From Flavobacterium sp. K5-23 (lineage in GTDB: Bacteria; Bacteroidota; Bacteroidia; Flavobacteriales; Flavobacteriaceae), in contig NZ_CP056783.1 in assembly GCF_023278045.1 (NCBI RefSeq), positions 496,001-560,000 of the forward strand: a stretch of 64,000 nucleotides of DNA, in the 5' to 3' direction. Positions within the stretch are counted from its first letter, which is position 1; each line of letters starts with the position of its first letter. The notes below the pieces were generated by a model. It was given only the letters and a program-made list of their open reading frames with translations. It made no database searches and had not been told where the DNA came from. A program made the translations under genes and the position numbers. Below, piece by piece: positions 8,257 through 17,724 of the stretch.

Positions 8257-8832
8257 TTAAGACTTATTGTTTTTTAATTCCTGAGCCACTTTATCAAGTT
8301 CAGCATACCAGTCTTCGCCAAATTTTCTAATCAAAGCTTCCTTGACAAATTTATATACAGGCACTTCTAACTCTTGACCTAAAGAACAGGCCGCGTCACA
8401 GATATCCCATTTGTCATAATTAACAGCGGCAAATTCTGTAAAATCTTTTACTCGAATAGGGTATAAATGACATGAAACAGGTTTTTTCCAGTCAATTAAT
8501 CCTTGATTGTATGCTTGCTCGATACCACAAAGAGCGGTTTTTCCATCAAAAATCACATAAGCGCAATCTTTATCGTCAATTAGCGGCGTTTCAAGATCTC
8601 CATCAGTTCCTTTTACCCATGTACCTTGAGCTTCGATAGCCTCAATACCTTTTTTACGTAGAAAAGGCTTCACTATTGGATAAATCTCTTCCAGAATCTT
8701 AGTCTCCTCAAGACTAAGAGGTGCTCCAGCGTCACCATCAACACAACAAGCCCCTTTACAAGCAGACAAGTTGCATACAAATTCTTTTTCGAGTATATCT
8801 TCTGATACGATGGTTTTTCCTAATTGAAACAT
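8257..8832 (-). CDS. DUF3109 family protein (cysteine-rich, probable metal binding)
   Basis: A 191-residue protein with the conserved cysteine pattern of DUF3109: [11 protein letters not shown] near residues 20-30, a Cys in KDCAYV and [13 protein letters not shown], and ICDAACSLG. These resemble the YkgJ-type zinc/iron-cluster cysteine sets, so metal or cluster binding is likely, but the function is unknown. I chose the ATG at 8832 (MFQLGKTIV); the upstream extension is not conserved in character. It is monocistronic. Confidence 0.85.
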   Translation of the reverse strand: MFQLGKTIVSEDILEKEFVCNLSACKGACCVDGDAGAPLSLEETKILEEIYPIVKPFLRKKGIEAIEAQGTWVKGTDGDLETPLIDDKDCAYVIFDGKTALCGIEQAYNQGLIDWKKPVSCHLYPIRVKDFTEFAAVNYDKWDICDAACSLGQELEVPVYKFVKEALIRKFGEDWYAELDKVAQELKNNKS

Positions 8833-9092
8833 GCTTTTTTTATAATAACTATTGAAGCTACAAAGGTAGTATTTAAGTTGGGAAGTTGCAAAATAAAGAG
8901 CAGAGAGAAAAATGAAATACAAGACAAATAGCCCCTACCATCTCTCTTTGTGCGACTAATAGTACTAGCTTTCCTTTCTATCTAAGAAGACATTCGCTTT
9001 TTAACATAAACACTTCTTATTTAATGGATTCATTTCAAATAAAAACAATAATTCGTCCTCAATAAAACACTATTCTAAATAAAAAATAATTG

Positions 9093-9100
9093 TACTTTTG
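9093..9100 (+). promoter_or_regulatory. -7 promoter element of the marC-like gene
   Basis: TACTTTTG matches TAnnTTTG exactly and lies 20 bases before the ATG at 9121. No clear -33 element. Confidence 0.5.
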
Positions 9101-9120
9101 CCCAATAAAAATAAAAGAAA

Positions 9121-9702
9121 ATGTTTGAATTAAGTTTTAATGAAATTGCAACTGTAGGAATGGTTTTATTTGCCGTAATCGACATCTTAGGAAGCATTCC
9201 CATTATTGTTGATTTGCGTACTAAAGTTGGACACATTCAGTCTGAAAAAGCTACAATTGCAGCCTTAGTCATTATGATTATGTTTCTTTTTATAGGGGAA
9301 GAAATGTTGAATATAATAGGAATTGACGTAAACTCTTTTGCAGTTGCGGGTTCTTTTGTTCTTTTTTTCTTGGCTTTAGAAATGATTTTAGGAATTCGTT
9401 TATACAAAGAAGAAGACGACTCTAAAACAGCTTCAATAGTACCCATAGCTTTCCCATTAATTGCAGGTGCCGGAACAATGACGACTTTATTATCTTTAAA
9501 ATCTCAATACCACACTATTAATATAATCATCGCTATTCTACTGAATATGATTGTGGTTTACGTGGTTTTAAAATCGTCTTCAAAAATAGAACAAATGCTC
9601 GGTAAGTCAGGTTTAGGCGTGATTAGAAAGGTTTTTGGCGTTGTATTGCTTGCCATAGCTGTTAAATTATTCGGCGCTAATGTTAAAGGTTTGTTTGTCT
9701 AA
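9121..9702 (+). CDS. MarC family integral membrane protein
   Basis: A 193-residue protein with about six transmembrane helices and the MarC/UPF0056 signatures: AVIDILGSIPIIVDL in the first helix and FPLIAGAGTMTTLL in the middle. The family was named for multiple antibiotic resistance, but its members are not shown to be drug pumps, and their role is unknown. Length and ends are typical of the family. Confidence 0.88.
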   Translation: MFELSFNEIATVGMVLFAVIDILGSIPIIVDLRTKVGHIQSEKATIAALVIMIMFLFIGEEMLNIIGIDVNSFAVAGSFVLFFLALEMILGIRLYKEEDDSKTASIVPIAFPLIAGAGTMTTLLSLKSQYHTINIIIAILLNMIVVYVVLKSSSKIEQMLGKSGLGVIRKVFGVVLLAIAVKLFGANVKGLFV

Positions 9703-9826
9703 CTATTTTTTTTATAAATTTACCGCCAAATGCTCACTATCAAAGAACAATACCACTTTAGGAGATAATTAGTAGCAATACTATTTCCTGAAATATTTTT
9801 AAATAGTTGAACAAAAAAAACATCTT

Positions 9827-10030
9827 ATGAAAATCTTTACCAACGTTTTAGTTTTACTTGCTTTATCGCTTATCGTTTTTAACATCACTCTATTGGATTT
9901 TAAAAACCCTTTTCAAGGTGATAGCGTTGTTGCATTTATTGGAATCGCAGCTTCTTTTTGTGCTGTATTGATTCTTTTAATTTTTAGAATGTCAAAAAAG
10001 ATCGAAGAAAAAATGAACGACAAACTATAG
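9827..10030 (+). CDS. small two-helix membrane protein (hypothetical)
   Basis: A 67-residue protein with two hydrophobic helices (about residues 6-23 and 33-52) and a basic, charged C-terminus (SKKIEEKMNDKL). The ATG at 9827 is preceded by an A-rich leader. It ends one base before the next start, so it is translationally coupled to the flavoprotein gene. Family not recognised. Confidence 0.65.
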   Translation: MKIFTNVLVLLALSLIVFNITLLDFKNPFQGDSVVAFIGIAASFCAVLILLIFRMSKKIEEKMNDKL

Positions 10031-10031
10031 T

Positions 10032-10637
10032 ATGTTTGACGTTTTAATTATTGGCGGAGGCGTTTCAGGAATGTCCTGTGCTCTTGTTTTGGGTTCTGCT
10101 AAAAACAAACCTTTTACAACTGATAAAAAAATCGGGGTTTTCACCCACCAGAAAGCATCCTCACTTCAAGATGCTGTTTTCAACAATGCCTATGGAATTC
10201 CTGCAGGTAAATTAGGCTCAGAATTACTGCTGGAAAGCAAAAAACAATTGTCAGACAGTTACCCACATATCGTCCAAATTCCTGATGAAAAAGTGATTGC
10301 AATAGAAGGTCATTTTCCAGAATTTACAATTACTACAAATAAAAACACCTATAAAACTAAATCGATTGTTGTCGCTATTGGTGCCGCAAACACTTTTGCC
10401 ATTGAAGGACTGATGCACTATGTAGAAGCGCATAAAAAGGCAAAACCGGAGAAACAAAGAATTCAATTGCAAAATACAGATCACGAGGTTACTCAAGGCG
10501 TTTACGTTATCGGAACTTTAGCCGGACATAGAAGCCAGTTGGCAATTGCCGCAGGAAGCGGTGCTGCTGTAGCAACGGATATTCTTACTTTATGGAATAA
10601 TGGCACGCAAACTCACGTTCACGACAGCAATAGGTAG
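10032..10637 (+). CDS. compact FAD-dependent oxidoreductase (thioredoxin-reductase-like, no NADPH domain)
   Basis: A 201-residue protein with the FAD-binding GGGVSG loop (from residue 8) and the closing GVYVIGTLAGHRSQLAIAAGSG motif (about residues 155-178), the two halves of the FAD domain of the thioredoxin-reductase family. The central NADPH domain of about 120 residues and the CxxC pair are both absent; the only cysteine seen is near residue 16. It may oxidise a substrate without NADPH or work with a partner. It starts one base after the small membrane protein, suggesting a functional link. Confidence 0.75.
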   Translation: MFDVLIIGGGVSGMSCALVLGSAKNKPFTTDKKIGVFTHQKASSLQDAVFNNAYGIPAGKLGSELLLESKKQLSDSYPHIVQIPDEKVIAIEGHFPEFTITTNKNTYKTKSIVVAIGAANTFAIEGLMHYVEAHKKAKPEKQRIQLQNTDHEVTQGVYVIGTLAGHRSQLAIAAGSGAAVATDILTLWNNGTQTHVHDSNR

Positions 10638-10696
10638 CCCAAAATTAGCTTATTAGGAAATTAATAGTAGATTTACCGTTTTTATAAATCAACACT

Positions 10697-11446
10697 ATGT
10701 TTTCATTACTATTAAGCCTTACTAGATTAATCATTTTCATCACATACGTTTCCTTATTTTCTGTTATTTTTTATGTAGCAAGCTTTTTTTGGAGCGAGAA
10801 AACCACATCTCGAAACGGACTAATATTACGTGACTGTATAATAAAAACAACCACTTGGATTTTAGGAATCCGAACAACTGTTTATGGCGAAATACCCTTA
10901 ATTCAGGGATTAATCGTAGCTAATCATCGTTCCTATTTTGATCCAATTGTAATTGTAGGCCATTTAAATGCTTTCCCTGTAGGCAAGAAAGAAGTTGCTT
11001 CTTGGCCATTAATTGGTTATCTCTGTAAAATATCAGGGGTTGTTTTTGTAGACAGAAAATGTCAAGATAGCCGCCAAGAAACTTGTGATAATATAAAAGA
11101 GATTATCAATAATGGCCATTCTGTGCTTAATTTTCCAGAAGGAACGACGCATATTTTACCTACAACAGTAGATTTTAATTATGGGTCATTCAAGACGGCT
11201 ACAGAAATAAAAGCCGCAATTATTCCTATTGCAATAGATTACAAAGTAATATCAGATGCTTTTGTTGATGATGATACTTTTATTCCTCATTTCTTAAAAT
11301 GTTTTGGAAAACTGACTACCGAAATAAAAATCACTTATTTCCCCCCGCTATATTCTGACGATGCTGAATATTTATTGAAGACTTCTAAAGAGATGATTGA
11401 TAAGGAACTTATTCGATATAGAGAAGATTGGAATTCGAATACATAA
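10697..11446 (+). CDS. 1-acyl-sn-glycerol-3-phosphate acyltransferase (PlsC family)
   Basis: A 249-residue membrane-associated acyltransferase that makes phosphatidic acid or acylates a related lipid. The catalytic H77-x4-D82 motif is in NHRSYFD, and FPEGTTH near residue 147 is the phosphate-binding motif. An N-terminal hydrophobic helix (residues 8-30) anchors it to the inner membrane. Flavobacteria encode several paralogues, so I leave out the symbol. Confidence 0.87.
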   Translation: MFSLLLSLTRLIIFITYVSLFSVIFYVASFFWSEKTTSRNGLILRDCIIKTTTWILGIRTTVYGEIPLIQGLIVANHRSYFDPIVIVGHLNAFPVGKKEVASWPLIGYLCKISGVVFVDRKCQDSRQETCDNIKEIINNGHSVLNFPEGTTHILPTTVDFNYGSFKTATEIKAAIIPIAIDYKVISDAFVDDDTFIPHFLKCFGKLTTEIKITYFPPLYSDDAEYLLKTSKEMIDKELIRYREDWNSNT

Positions 11447-11458
11447 AATAAAGTGTGA

Positions 11459-13027
11459 TTATTTCAACACTGCTTTAATCATCACATCGTCCTTTAAGAT
11501 AATTTCATAATAATTACTTTCACCATATAACTGTCGGGCGAATTCAGCCGAGAGATAGCGTTTTACTATTGCCTTACTTTTTGTTAATCTTAAATCCAGT
11601 CCGTTTTGTTGCAAGTATTTTTGAAAAGCATTAAAATACAAATCGGATGTTTTCATTTTAGCAACAAATCCTTCAAAAGACAAGCCATTAAAAGCTTTTC
11701 TGTCCTTATCTAATTGTTCGAATACAAACCTGCCTACAATTCCAGATTGCAATAGATATACAATGTGTTCACTGCCATGTTCCACTTCAAGAGGAACAAA
11801 AACATCAGGAACTATTCCGCCACCGCCATAAACAACTTTCCCTTTCGGGGTTTTAAATTTAAGGGTGTCGGCCACTTTTATGCTGTCTTTTTTATACAAT
11901 TCCCCATTTTTAAAACGAGAATCCGATTCTTTAAAATAATCCTCATTCCCTTTGGCATACGGTTTTTGAATCGAACGGCCCGTAGGGGTATAATACCTCG
12001 CAATAGTCAGTCGAACGGCCGAACCGTCATCAAAATCCATTTCGCGTTGCACTAATCCTTTCCCAAAAGAGCGGCGGCCTACAATTGTCCCTCTGTCATT
12101 ATCCTGAACTGCTCCTGCGAGTATCTCACTTGCCGATGCGCTATTTTCATTGATCAAAATCGAAACATTTCCGTTTTCAAAGCTTCCTTTTTTGGTTGCA
12201 AAAGTTTTTTGAACACTTCCTTTTTTGTTTTTGGTAAAAACAATCAATTGCTTGTCTTTCAGTAATTCATCAGCAATAGAAATGGCTTCTTCCATATATC
12301 CTCCGCCATTATCTCTAAGATCGATAACTAGTGATGTTGCGCCTTTTTGTTTTAATTTGGTTAAACCTGCCATAAATTCTTCATAGGTGGTTTCGGCAAA
12401 TCGGTTTATTTTTATATATCCCGTGGTTGTATTTAAAAGAACCGCCACATCTACACTCTTTATTGGAATGACATCACGTCTAATTTTTACTTTTAATTTC
12501 TTGCCTTCTGATTTTCTGAAAATCGTAAGTTCAACTAAAGAACCTTCTTTTCCTTTTAGCTTCGAAAACAAACTGTCACTTGGCAATTTACGACCAAATA
12601 ACTTGGTTTTATCGGCATATAAAATACGGTCGCCCGCTTTTATTCCTGCTTTTGCCGAAGGGCCATTTTCAACAGGTTTTATAATCGCCACTGAATCATT
12701 ATACATATAGAAATTAACCCCTATTCCCACAAAGTCCCCTTTCATACTTTCCGCAACTTGCGATTGCATACTAGGTGGAACATATACAGAATGCGGATCT
12801 AAATGTCCCATAATATTGTCTACCGTAAGATTTACAATAGAATCTGTACTTACGTCATCAACATATTCCTTGTCGATAAAATCAATTAGTTTGTTGAGCT
12901 TTGTTCTGGAACTGTTTTTAACCAACAAATGATTTTGGTTTGAAAAATTTAATAATCCCCCAAGAAGCACCCCTATTGCGAGAGTTGCAAAGAGTACGAT
13001 AGGCAGGTATTTATTTTTCATTTTCAT
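11459..13027 (-). CDS. S41 family C-terminal processing protease with PDZ domain
   Basis: A 522-residue periplasmic serine protease of the CtpA type. An N-terminal membrane signal segment (residues 6-26) is followed by a PDZ domain (GIKAGDRIL, near residue 125) and the S41 catalytic domain: ENSASASEILAGA holds the nucleophilic Ser and RSFGKGLVQ the general-base Lys. The start overlaps the stop of the dCMP deaminase gene at 13027. An alternative ATG lies at 13021. These proteases trim the C-termini of secreted or membrane proteins. Confidence 0.92.
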   Translation of the reverse strand: MKMKNKYLPIVLFATLAIGVLLGGLLNFSNQNHLLVKNSSRTKLNKLIDFIDKEYVDDVSTDSIVNLTVDNIMGHLDPHSVYVPPSMQSQVAESMKGDFVGIGVNFYMYNDSVAIIKPVENGPSAKAGIKAGDRILYADKTKLFGRKLPSDSLFSKLKGKEGSLVELTIFRKSEGKKLKVKIRRDVIPIKSVDVAVLLNTTTGYIKINRFAETTYEEFMAGLTKLKQKGATSLVIDLRDNGGGYMEEAISIADELLKDKQLIVFTKNKKGSVQKTFATKKGSFENGNVSILINENSASASEILAGAVQDNDRGTIVGRRSFGKGLVQREMDFDDGSAVRLTIARYYTPTGRSIQKPYAKGNEDYFKESDSRFKNGELYKKDSIKVADTLKFKTPKGKVVYGGGGIVPDVFVPLEVEHGSEHIVYLLQSGIVGRFVFEQLDKDRKAFNGLSFEGFVAKMKTSDLYFNAFQKYLQQNGLDLRLTKSKAIVKRYLSAEFARQLYGESNYYEIILKDDVMIKAVLK

Positions 13028-13458
13028 TATTCTTCTAATACTGGAATATGTTCTACAACTATCCCCGCTTTAATCAAAAACTGAATCCCGGAATCATCAC
13101 GGTAACCATTGTGATAAACCACTCTTTTTATCCCGGATTGATGTATCAATTTACTACACTCTTTACAAGGTGAAAGTGTAATATAAAGCGTTGCACCTTC
13201 ACAAGATTGAGTAGATCGAGCTACTTTTAAAATAGCATTTGCTTCGGCATGCAAAACATCCCAACGCGTCAACCCTTCATCATCCTCACAACAATTTTCA
13301 AAACCAGAAGGGGTTCCGTTATAACCATCAGAAATTATCATTCGATCACGAACAATTATTGCTCCTACTTGTTTGCGTTTACAATAAGACAAAAGGCCCC
13401 ATTCCGTTGCAATTCTCAGATATGCTTTATCGTATTTATTTAATTTTAACACTTCCAT
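13027..13458 (-). CDS. dCMP deaminase family protein
   Basis: A 143-residue zinc deaminase of the deoxycytidylate type, which makes dUMP for thymidylate synthesis. Zinc ligands and proton shuttle: HAEANAI (His and Glu, about residue 80) and SPCKEC (two Cys, about residue 108). The extra cysteine segment GFENCCEDDEG is typical of dCMP deaminases. It overlaps the downstream protease gene by a base and follows the HupE/UreJ gene by 4 bases, so the three form one operon. Confidence 0.9.
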   Translation of the reverse strand: MEVLKLNKYDKAYLRIATEWGLLSYCKRKQVGAIIVRDRMIISDGYNGTPSGFENCCEDDEGLTRWDVLHAEANAILKVARSTQSCEGATLYITLSPCKECSKLIHQSGIKRVVYHNGYRDDSGIQFLIKAGIVVEHIPVLEE

Positions 13459-13462
13459 ATTT

Positions 13463-14056
13463 CTATCTTAACCAAATTTTATTATCAATTATCATTGGTA
13501 AAACCACACCTATTATAAATGCTGACATTACTAAAGTCCAATCTCTTTTAGAGAATCTAAATACCGTTTGAACAATATAAGACAAAATCAAAACCACAAA
13601 AACCACGGCTATTTGAGCCACTTCTATACCTAAAGCAAATTCCCCTAATGGCAATAATTTAGATGTTGAAGATCCTCCAATAATCGATTTAAAATAACTC
13701 GAGAAACCCAATCCGTGAATTATCCCGAAGAAAAGGGTTATAAAAAACACTAGATTGATGCTTTCTTTTTTATTCGACTTACCAGCGGTAAACAAATTAA
13801 ATAAAGCGGTTATCAAAATAGTAATTGGTATCAGTAATTCAACCACATTTACCTTAACAGCAATTATGCCAAAAACAGATAATATCAAGGCCAAAGTATG
13901 CCCAATTGTAAAAAGGGAAACTAATAGCACAATCCGTTTCCAGTCCTTAAAAGTAAACGGTACAGCCAAGGCTATTAAAAACAAAACATGGTCGTATGAA
14001 TAGATATCCAGAACGTGTTTTAATCCTATTTGAAAATAAATCCAAAATTGTGACAT
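13463..14056 (-). CDS. HupE/UreJ family membrane protein
   Basis: A 197-residue protein with about six transmembrane helices. The family features are DHVLFLIAL in the first helix and FFGIIHGLGFSSYF in the middle, with conserved His residues. HupE/UreJ proteins are secondary permeases for nickel or cobalt, usually beside hydrogenase or urease genes, but the many flavobacterial copies stand alone and their substrate is untested. First gene of the operon with the deaminase and protease. Confidence 0.85.
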   Translation of the reverse strand: MSQFWIYFQIGLKHVLDIYSYDHVLFLIALAVPFTFKDWKRIVLLVSLFTIGHTLALILSVFGIIAVKVNVVELLIPITILITALFNLFTAGKSNKKESINLVFFITLFFGIIHGLGFSSYFKSIIGGSSTSKLLPLGEFALGIEVAQIAVVFVVLILSYIVQTVFRFSKRDWTLVMSAFIIGVVLPMIIDNKIWLR

Positions 14057-14208
14057 AGGTATTTTATTAAATTGATAAAGGGGTTGTAAACTTACGATTT
14101 ATTTTGAAAAAGACTGAATTGAACTTGTTAATCCTTAATTAAATTTCAATAAAAGCTACTGTTGTTAAAGAAAAATTAAAAAGAAAATTAATATTTTAAA
14201 AATTGAAT

Positions 14209-14216
14209 TATCTTTG
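14209..14216 (+). promoter_or_regulatory. -7 element of the TerB-like gene
   Basis: TATCTTTG matches TAnnTTTG. A start at 14214 would fall inside this element, so the ATG at 14241 is preferred. Confidence 0.5.
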
Positions 14217-14240
14217 TCCAATATAAATAAAAAATTAACT

Positions 14241-14669
14241 ATGTCATTTTCAGATTTATTTGATAGCGAATTCAAACAAAGAAATAAAGGTCACTTTTCT
14301 TCCATTGTAAGACTAGCATTAGCCGATGGGGTTTTTGCCCCTGAAGAAAAAGAATTTTTAGAGAAATTAGCTATTCGCCTGGAAATTTCTTCAGCAGAAT
14401 ATGAAGAAATTCTAGAGAATCCTTCAAAATACCCAATCAACCCTCCTTATTTATACGCGAAAAGATTAGAGCGTTTATATGACTTGGCAAGAATGGTGCG
14501 TATTGACCACATACTTGGTGACAAGCAAGAAGTTATGCTTAAGAAGCTTTGTTTAGGAATTGGTTTTACATCAGAAAATGTAGATTCTATAGTTGCTTCT
14601 GCTCTATCACTAGTAGACGAGAATGTAGATCTAGACGACTTCCTTTTGAAAATGCAAAAAGATGAATAA
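14241..14669 (+). CDS. TerB-like (tellurite resistance-type) protein
   Basis: A 142-residue all-helical acidic cytoplasmic protein with the TerB signature: LALADGVFAPEEKEFLEKLA (residues 23-42), with acidic residues in a metal-binding-like arrangement, and a second half YDLARMVRIDHILGDKQEVML. TerB-like domains bind metal and are often membrane-linked stress modules; this one stands alone with no other ter genes, so a tellurite role is not implied. ATG 14241 is chosen from the promoter position. A terminator follows at 14681-14701. Confidence 0.75.
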   Translation: MSFSDLFDSEFKQRNKGHFSSIVRLALADGVFAPEEKEFLEKLAIRLEISSAEYEEILENPSKYPINPPYLYAKRLERLYDLARMVRIDHILGDKQEVMLKKLCLGIGFTSENVDSIVASALSLVDENVDLDDFLLKMQKDE

Positions 14670-14678
14670 ATAATAAAA

Positions 14679-14708
14679 AAGCTCCTGAAATTTTCAGGAG
14701 CTTTTTTT
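14679..14708. terminator. bidirectional terminator
   Basis: GCTCCTGAAA (14681-14690) pairs with TTTCAGGAGC (14692-14701), with A-run and T-run on either side. It lies between the convergent TerB-like gene and fbp. Confidence 0.85.
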
Positions 14709-14716
14709 ATGGTGTT

Positions 14717-15736
14717 TTAATATTTACTTAATTTAGCTTTAAGCATAAACTCCTCCGCTTTCTCAACCATATTGTGGCTACCACAGAAAAACGGGACACG
14801 TTCATGTAATTCAGTTGGTTGAATTTCCATAATTCTTCCAAAACCATCAGAAGCTTTTCCTCCAGCCTGTTCAGCTATAAAAGCCATAGGGTTACATTCA
14901 TATAGTAAACGTAATTTCCCCTTAGGTGCTTTAGAACTTGTAGGGTAAATATAAATACCTCCCTTAATCATATTTCTATGAATGTCAGAAACTAAACTTC
15001 CTATATAACGAGATGTATACGGCCTGTCCTCTTCTTCAGACTGACAATATTTAAGATAATCTTTCACCCCTTGTGGAAAATGAACATAATTCCCTTCATT
15101 GATAGAATATATATTCCCATCTTTAGAAAACTGCATATCTGGATGCGATAAATAAAATGTTCCAATAGCTGGATTTAAAGTAAACCCATTCACACCGTGA
15201 CCCGTTGTATAAACGATCATAGTTGACGTACCGTAAATCACATACCCTGCTGCAACCTGACTTGTACCTGGTTGCAAGAAATCCTCAAGTGTAACCGGAG
15301 TTCCTATAGGCGTTATTCTTCTAAAAACAGAAAAAATAGTCCCTACCGAAACGTTTACGTCGATATTTGAAGATCCATCAAGTGGATCCATCAAAACAAC
15401 ATATTTGTTATTATGACTATTGTCACTACCTTCAACTGTAATAAACTCATCGTTTTCCTCGGATGCGATTCCACATACAATCTCACGATTAATTAATGTC
15501 TGAATAAAAACTTCATTTGCGTAAACGTCCAATTTTTGTTGATCTTCACCCTGAATATTTTGTTCTCCAGCAGCTCCAATAATATCAACTAATCCAGCTT
15601 TATTTACTTTATAATTAACGACTTTAGCAGCTAGCCGAATAGAATTGATAATTCTGGATAATTCTCCTGATGAATATTGAAAAGCATTTTGGTTTTCAAT
15701 GATAAATTCCCCTAGTGTTTTGTTGCGTTCTTTCAT
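14717..15736 (-). CDS. fbp: fructose-1,6-bisphosphatase, class I
   Basis: A 339-residue enzyme of gluconeogenesis, hydrolysing fructose 1,6-bisphosphate to fructose 6-phosphate. The metal-binding motif [12 protein letters not shown] (about residues 116-127) and the [22 protein letters not shown] segment near residue 270, which holds catalytic residues, are both intact. Length fits class I. It is monocistronic and divergent from the GNAT gene, with the ATG at 15736 close to the expected leader. Confidence 0.95.
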   Translation of the reverse strand: MKERNKTLGEFIIENQNAFQYSSGELSRIINSIRLAAKVVNYKVNKAGLVDIIGAAGEQNIQGEDQQKLDVYANEVFIQTLINREIVCGIASEENDEFITVEGSDNSHNNKYVVLMDPLDGSSNIDVNVSVGTIFSVFRRITPIGTPVTLEDFLQPGTSQVAAGYVIYGTSTMIVYTTGHGVNGFTLNPAIGTFYLSHPDMQFSKDGNIYSINEGNYVHFPQGVKDYLKYCQSEEEDRPYTSRYIGSLVSDIHRNMIKGGIYIYPTSSKAPKGKLRLLYECNPMAFIAEQAGGKASDGFGRIMEIQPTELHERVPFFCGSHNMVEKAEEFMLKAKLSKY

Positions 15737-15826
15737 TAAGAAATCGTTGTAGTTAATTTGAAGTCACAAATATCGCTTTTTTTGTGAAAATGATTTGAAT
15801 AATATTTACTTAGTTTATCACTATTG

Positions 15827-15834
15827 TATATTTG
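15827..15834 (+). promoter_or_regulatory. -7 element of the GNAT-aspartokinase unit
   Basis: TATATTTG matches TAnnTTTG and lies 62 bases before the GNAT start at 15897. The extended upstream frame is ruled out because it would begin before this element. Confidence 0.45.
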
Positions 15835-15896
15835 CTGATAAAAAAGCTTTAAAAATAGTTAATTTCAATCTTTCGAAACATATAAATCACAAATCC

Positions 15897-16370
15897 ATGA
15901 ATATAAGAAGAGGAAATCCTGAAGACATGAATGCAGTTCTAGGTTTAATACAAGAACTGGCTGATTATGAAAAAGAACCCGATGCCGTGTTAATAACTGC
16001 GAAAGATTTAATTCGAGATGGTTTTGGGGACATTCCTTTATTTCAAGTTTTTGTTGCCGAAGTTGACTCTGAAATTGTAGGTATTGCTTTGTACTATTAC
16101 CGTTATTCAACTTGGAAAGGAAAAATAATTCATCTAGAAGACTTAGTTGTTAAAGAAAAAATGCGAGGAACTGGATTAGGACTTGCGTTGTACACTGAGA
16201 TTATTAAGCAAGGTAAGAAAGACCAAGTGAAAAGAATCGACTGGCATGTTCTCGACTGGAACTCTCCTGCTATAGACTTTTATGAAAAATCAGGAGCAAA
16301 AGTATTAAGAGATTGGGATGTAGTACAAATGGATGAAATAGGTATTGATAATTTTTTACAAAATATCTAA
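15897..16370 (+). CDS. GNAT family N-acetyltransferase (diamine acetyltransferase-like)
   Basis: A 157-residue acetyl-CoA-dependent acetyltransferase. The acetyl-CoA loop is in [13 protein letters not shown], with the LEDLVV strand before it and [15 protein letters not shown] after it. The [17 protein letters not shown] segment resembles the spermidine/spermine and thialysine acetyltransferase subgroup, so a polyamine or lysine-analogue substrate is possible but inferred. ATG at 15897 is chosen over an upstream start. It lies 12 bases before aspartokinase, likely one operon. Confidence 0.82.
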   Translation: MNIRRGNPEDMNAVLGLIQELADYEKEPDAVLITAKDLIRDGFGDIPLFQVFVAEVDSEIVGIALYYYRYSTWKGKIIHLEDLVVKEKMRGTGLGLALYTEIIKQGKKDQVKRIDWHVLDWNSPAIDFYEKSGAKVLRDWDVVQMDEIGIDNFLQNI

Positions 16371-16382
16371 AAAATTAAAAAG

Positions 16383-17639
16383 ATGAGAGTATTTAAATTT
16401 GGTGGAGCTTCAGTAAAAGATGCCGAGGGTATAAAAAATGTATATGATGTTTTACAAAAAGTAGGATATGAAGATGTCTTGTTAGTTGTTTCTGCAATGG
16501 GAAAAACAACAAATGCTCTTGAGGTCGTTATAAAAAATTATTTTGACAAATCAGCTGAGCTACAATCTTCTGTCCAAGAGGTGAAAAAATACCACAATCA
16601 AATTCTTTTGGATCTGTTTGAAGACGATAAAAACGATGTTTTTCAAGCTGTCAAACTACATTTCTCTGATTTAGACTACTTTTTAGGCCATAACAAATCT
16701 CCAAATTATAATTTTGTTTACGATCAGATTGTAAGCTATGGTGAATTGATTTCTACAACTATCCTTAGTCATTTCATGAATTTTATGGGTATCAAAACAC
16801 AATGGATTGATGTGCGTAATTTCATAAAAACTGATGCTAATTACAGAGATGCTGAAGTGAACTGGGAATTGACACAAAAGAATATTTCCAAAAATGTGAA
16901 AAGAAAAATTCTAAATATCACTCAGGGATTTTTGGGGTCTGATGAAAATAATTTCACCACAACTCTAGGTCGTGAAGGATCGGATTACACCGCTGCCATT
17001 TTCGCCTATTGTTTAAATGCTGAAAGTGTAACAATCTGGAAAGATGTCCCAGGGGTAATGAATGCCGATCCAAGATATTTTGAAAATGCCAGTTTATTAA
17101 ACCAGATATCGTATCGTGAAGCAATTGAACTTGCTTTTTATGGAGCAACTGTTATTCATCCGAAAACATTACAGCCTTTACAAAAAAAGGAAATTCCTTT
17201 GTATGTTAAGTCATTTATAAATCCGTTATTAAAAGGAACAAGTGTTTCTAAAGGCGCAACTTTAGAACCCTTTTTACCTTGTTTTATAGTTAAAAAAAAT
17301 CAGCTGTTAATCTCGCTGTCTTCTATAGATTTCTCTTTTATTATGGAAGACAACATCAGCGAAATTTTCTCTTTGTTCTCCGAATATAAATTAAAAGTGA
17401 ATTTAATTCAGAATTCGGCTATTAGTTTCTCTGTATGTGTCGAAGACAAATTTGATAACTTCAAGGAATTGAATACTGTATTGTCAAAGAAATTTAAAGT
17501 TGATTTTACTGAAAACGTTACTTTATTTACCATTAGACATTTTAATGATAAAGCGGCAGAAATGGTTGAAAAAGGGAAGACAGTGCTGTTGAAACAAGTC
17601 AGTACTGAAACAATGCAGATTGTAACCCGTGATAACTAA
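16383..17639 (+). CDS. lysC: aspartate kinase, monofunctional
   Basis: A 418-residue enzyme that phosphorylates aspartate at the start of the lysine, threonine and methionine pathway. The kinase motif KFGGASVKD is at residues 5-13, SDYTAA near residue 200 and the IWKDVPGVMNADPR loop near 220; a C-terminal ACT-like regulatory region follows (about residues 320-400). Length suits a stand-alone kinase rather than a kinase-homoserine dehydrogenase fusion. Another aspartokinase elsewhere in the genome would be usual, so the symbol is tentative. Confidence 0.85.
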   Translation: MRVFKFGGASVKDAEGIKNVYDVLQKVGYEDVLLVVSAMGKTTNALEVVIKNYFDKSAELQSSVQEVKKYHNQILLDLFEDDKNDVFQAVKLHFSDLDYFLGHNKSPNYNFVYDQIVSYGELISTTILSHFMNFMGIKTQWIDVRNFIKTDANYRDAEVNWELTQKNISKNVKRKILNITQGFLGSDENNFTTTLGREGSDYTAAIFAYCLNAESVTIWKDVPGVMNADPRYFENASLLNQISYREAIELAFYGATVIHPKTLQPLQKKEIPLYVKSFINPLLKGTSVSKGATLEPFLPCFIVKKNQLLISLSSIDFSFIMEDNISEIFSLFSEYKLKVNLIQNSAISFSVCVEDKFDNFKELNTVLSKKFKVDFTENVTLFTIRHFNDKAAEMVEKGKTVLLKQVSTETMQIVTRDN

Positions 17640-17694
17640 CCATCGCCAATAAGTACAAATTAAGCACAAACACTTATAGTTATTAAGAATATAC

Positions 17695-17702
17695 TACTTT
17701 TG
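17695..17702 (+). promoter_or_regulatory. -7 element of the large outer-membrane protein gene
   Basis: TACTTTTG matches TAnnTTTG, 23 bases before the ATG at 17725. No clear -33 TTTG. Confidence 0.45.
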
Positions 17703-17724
17703 ACATATAGACGTTTATCTCTTT

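Noticed and set aside
14241..14669. Tellurite resistance gene
   Set aside because: Only the TerB-like fold is seen, with no other ter genes beside it, so a resistance role is not supported.
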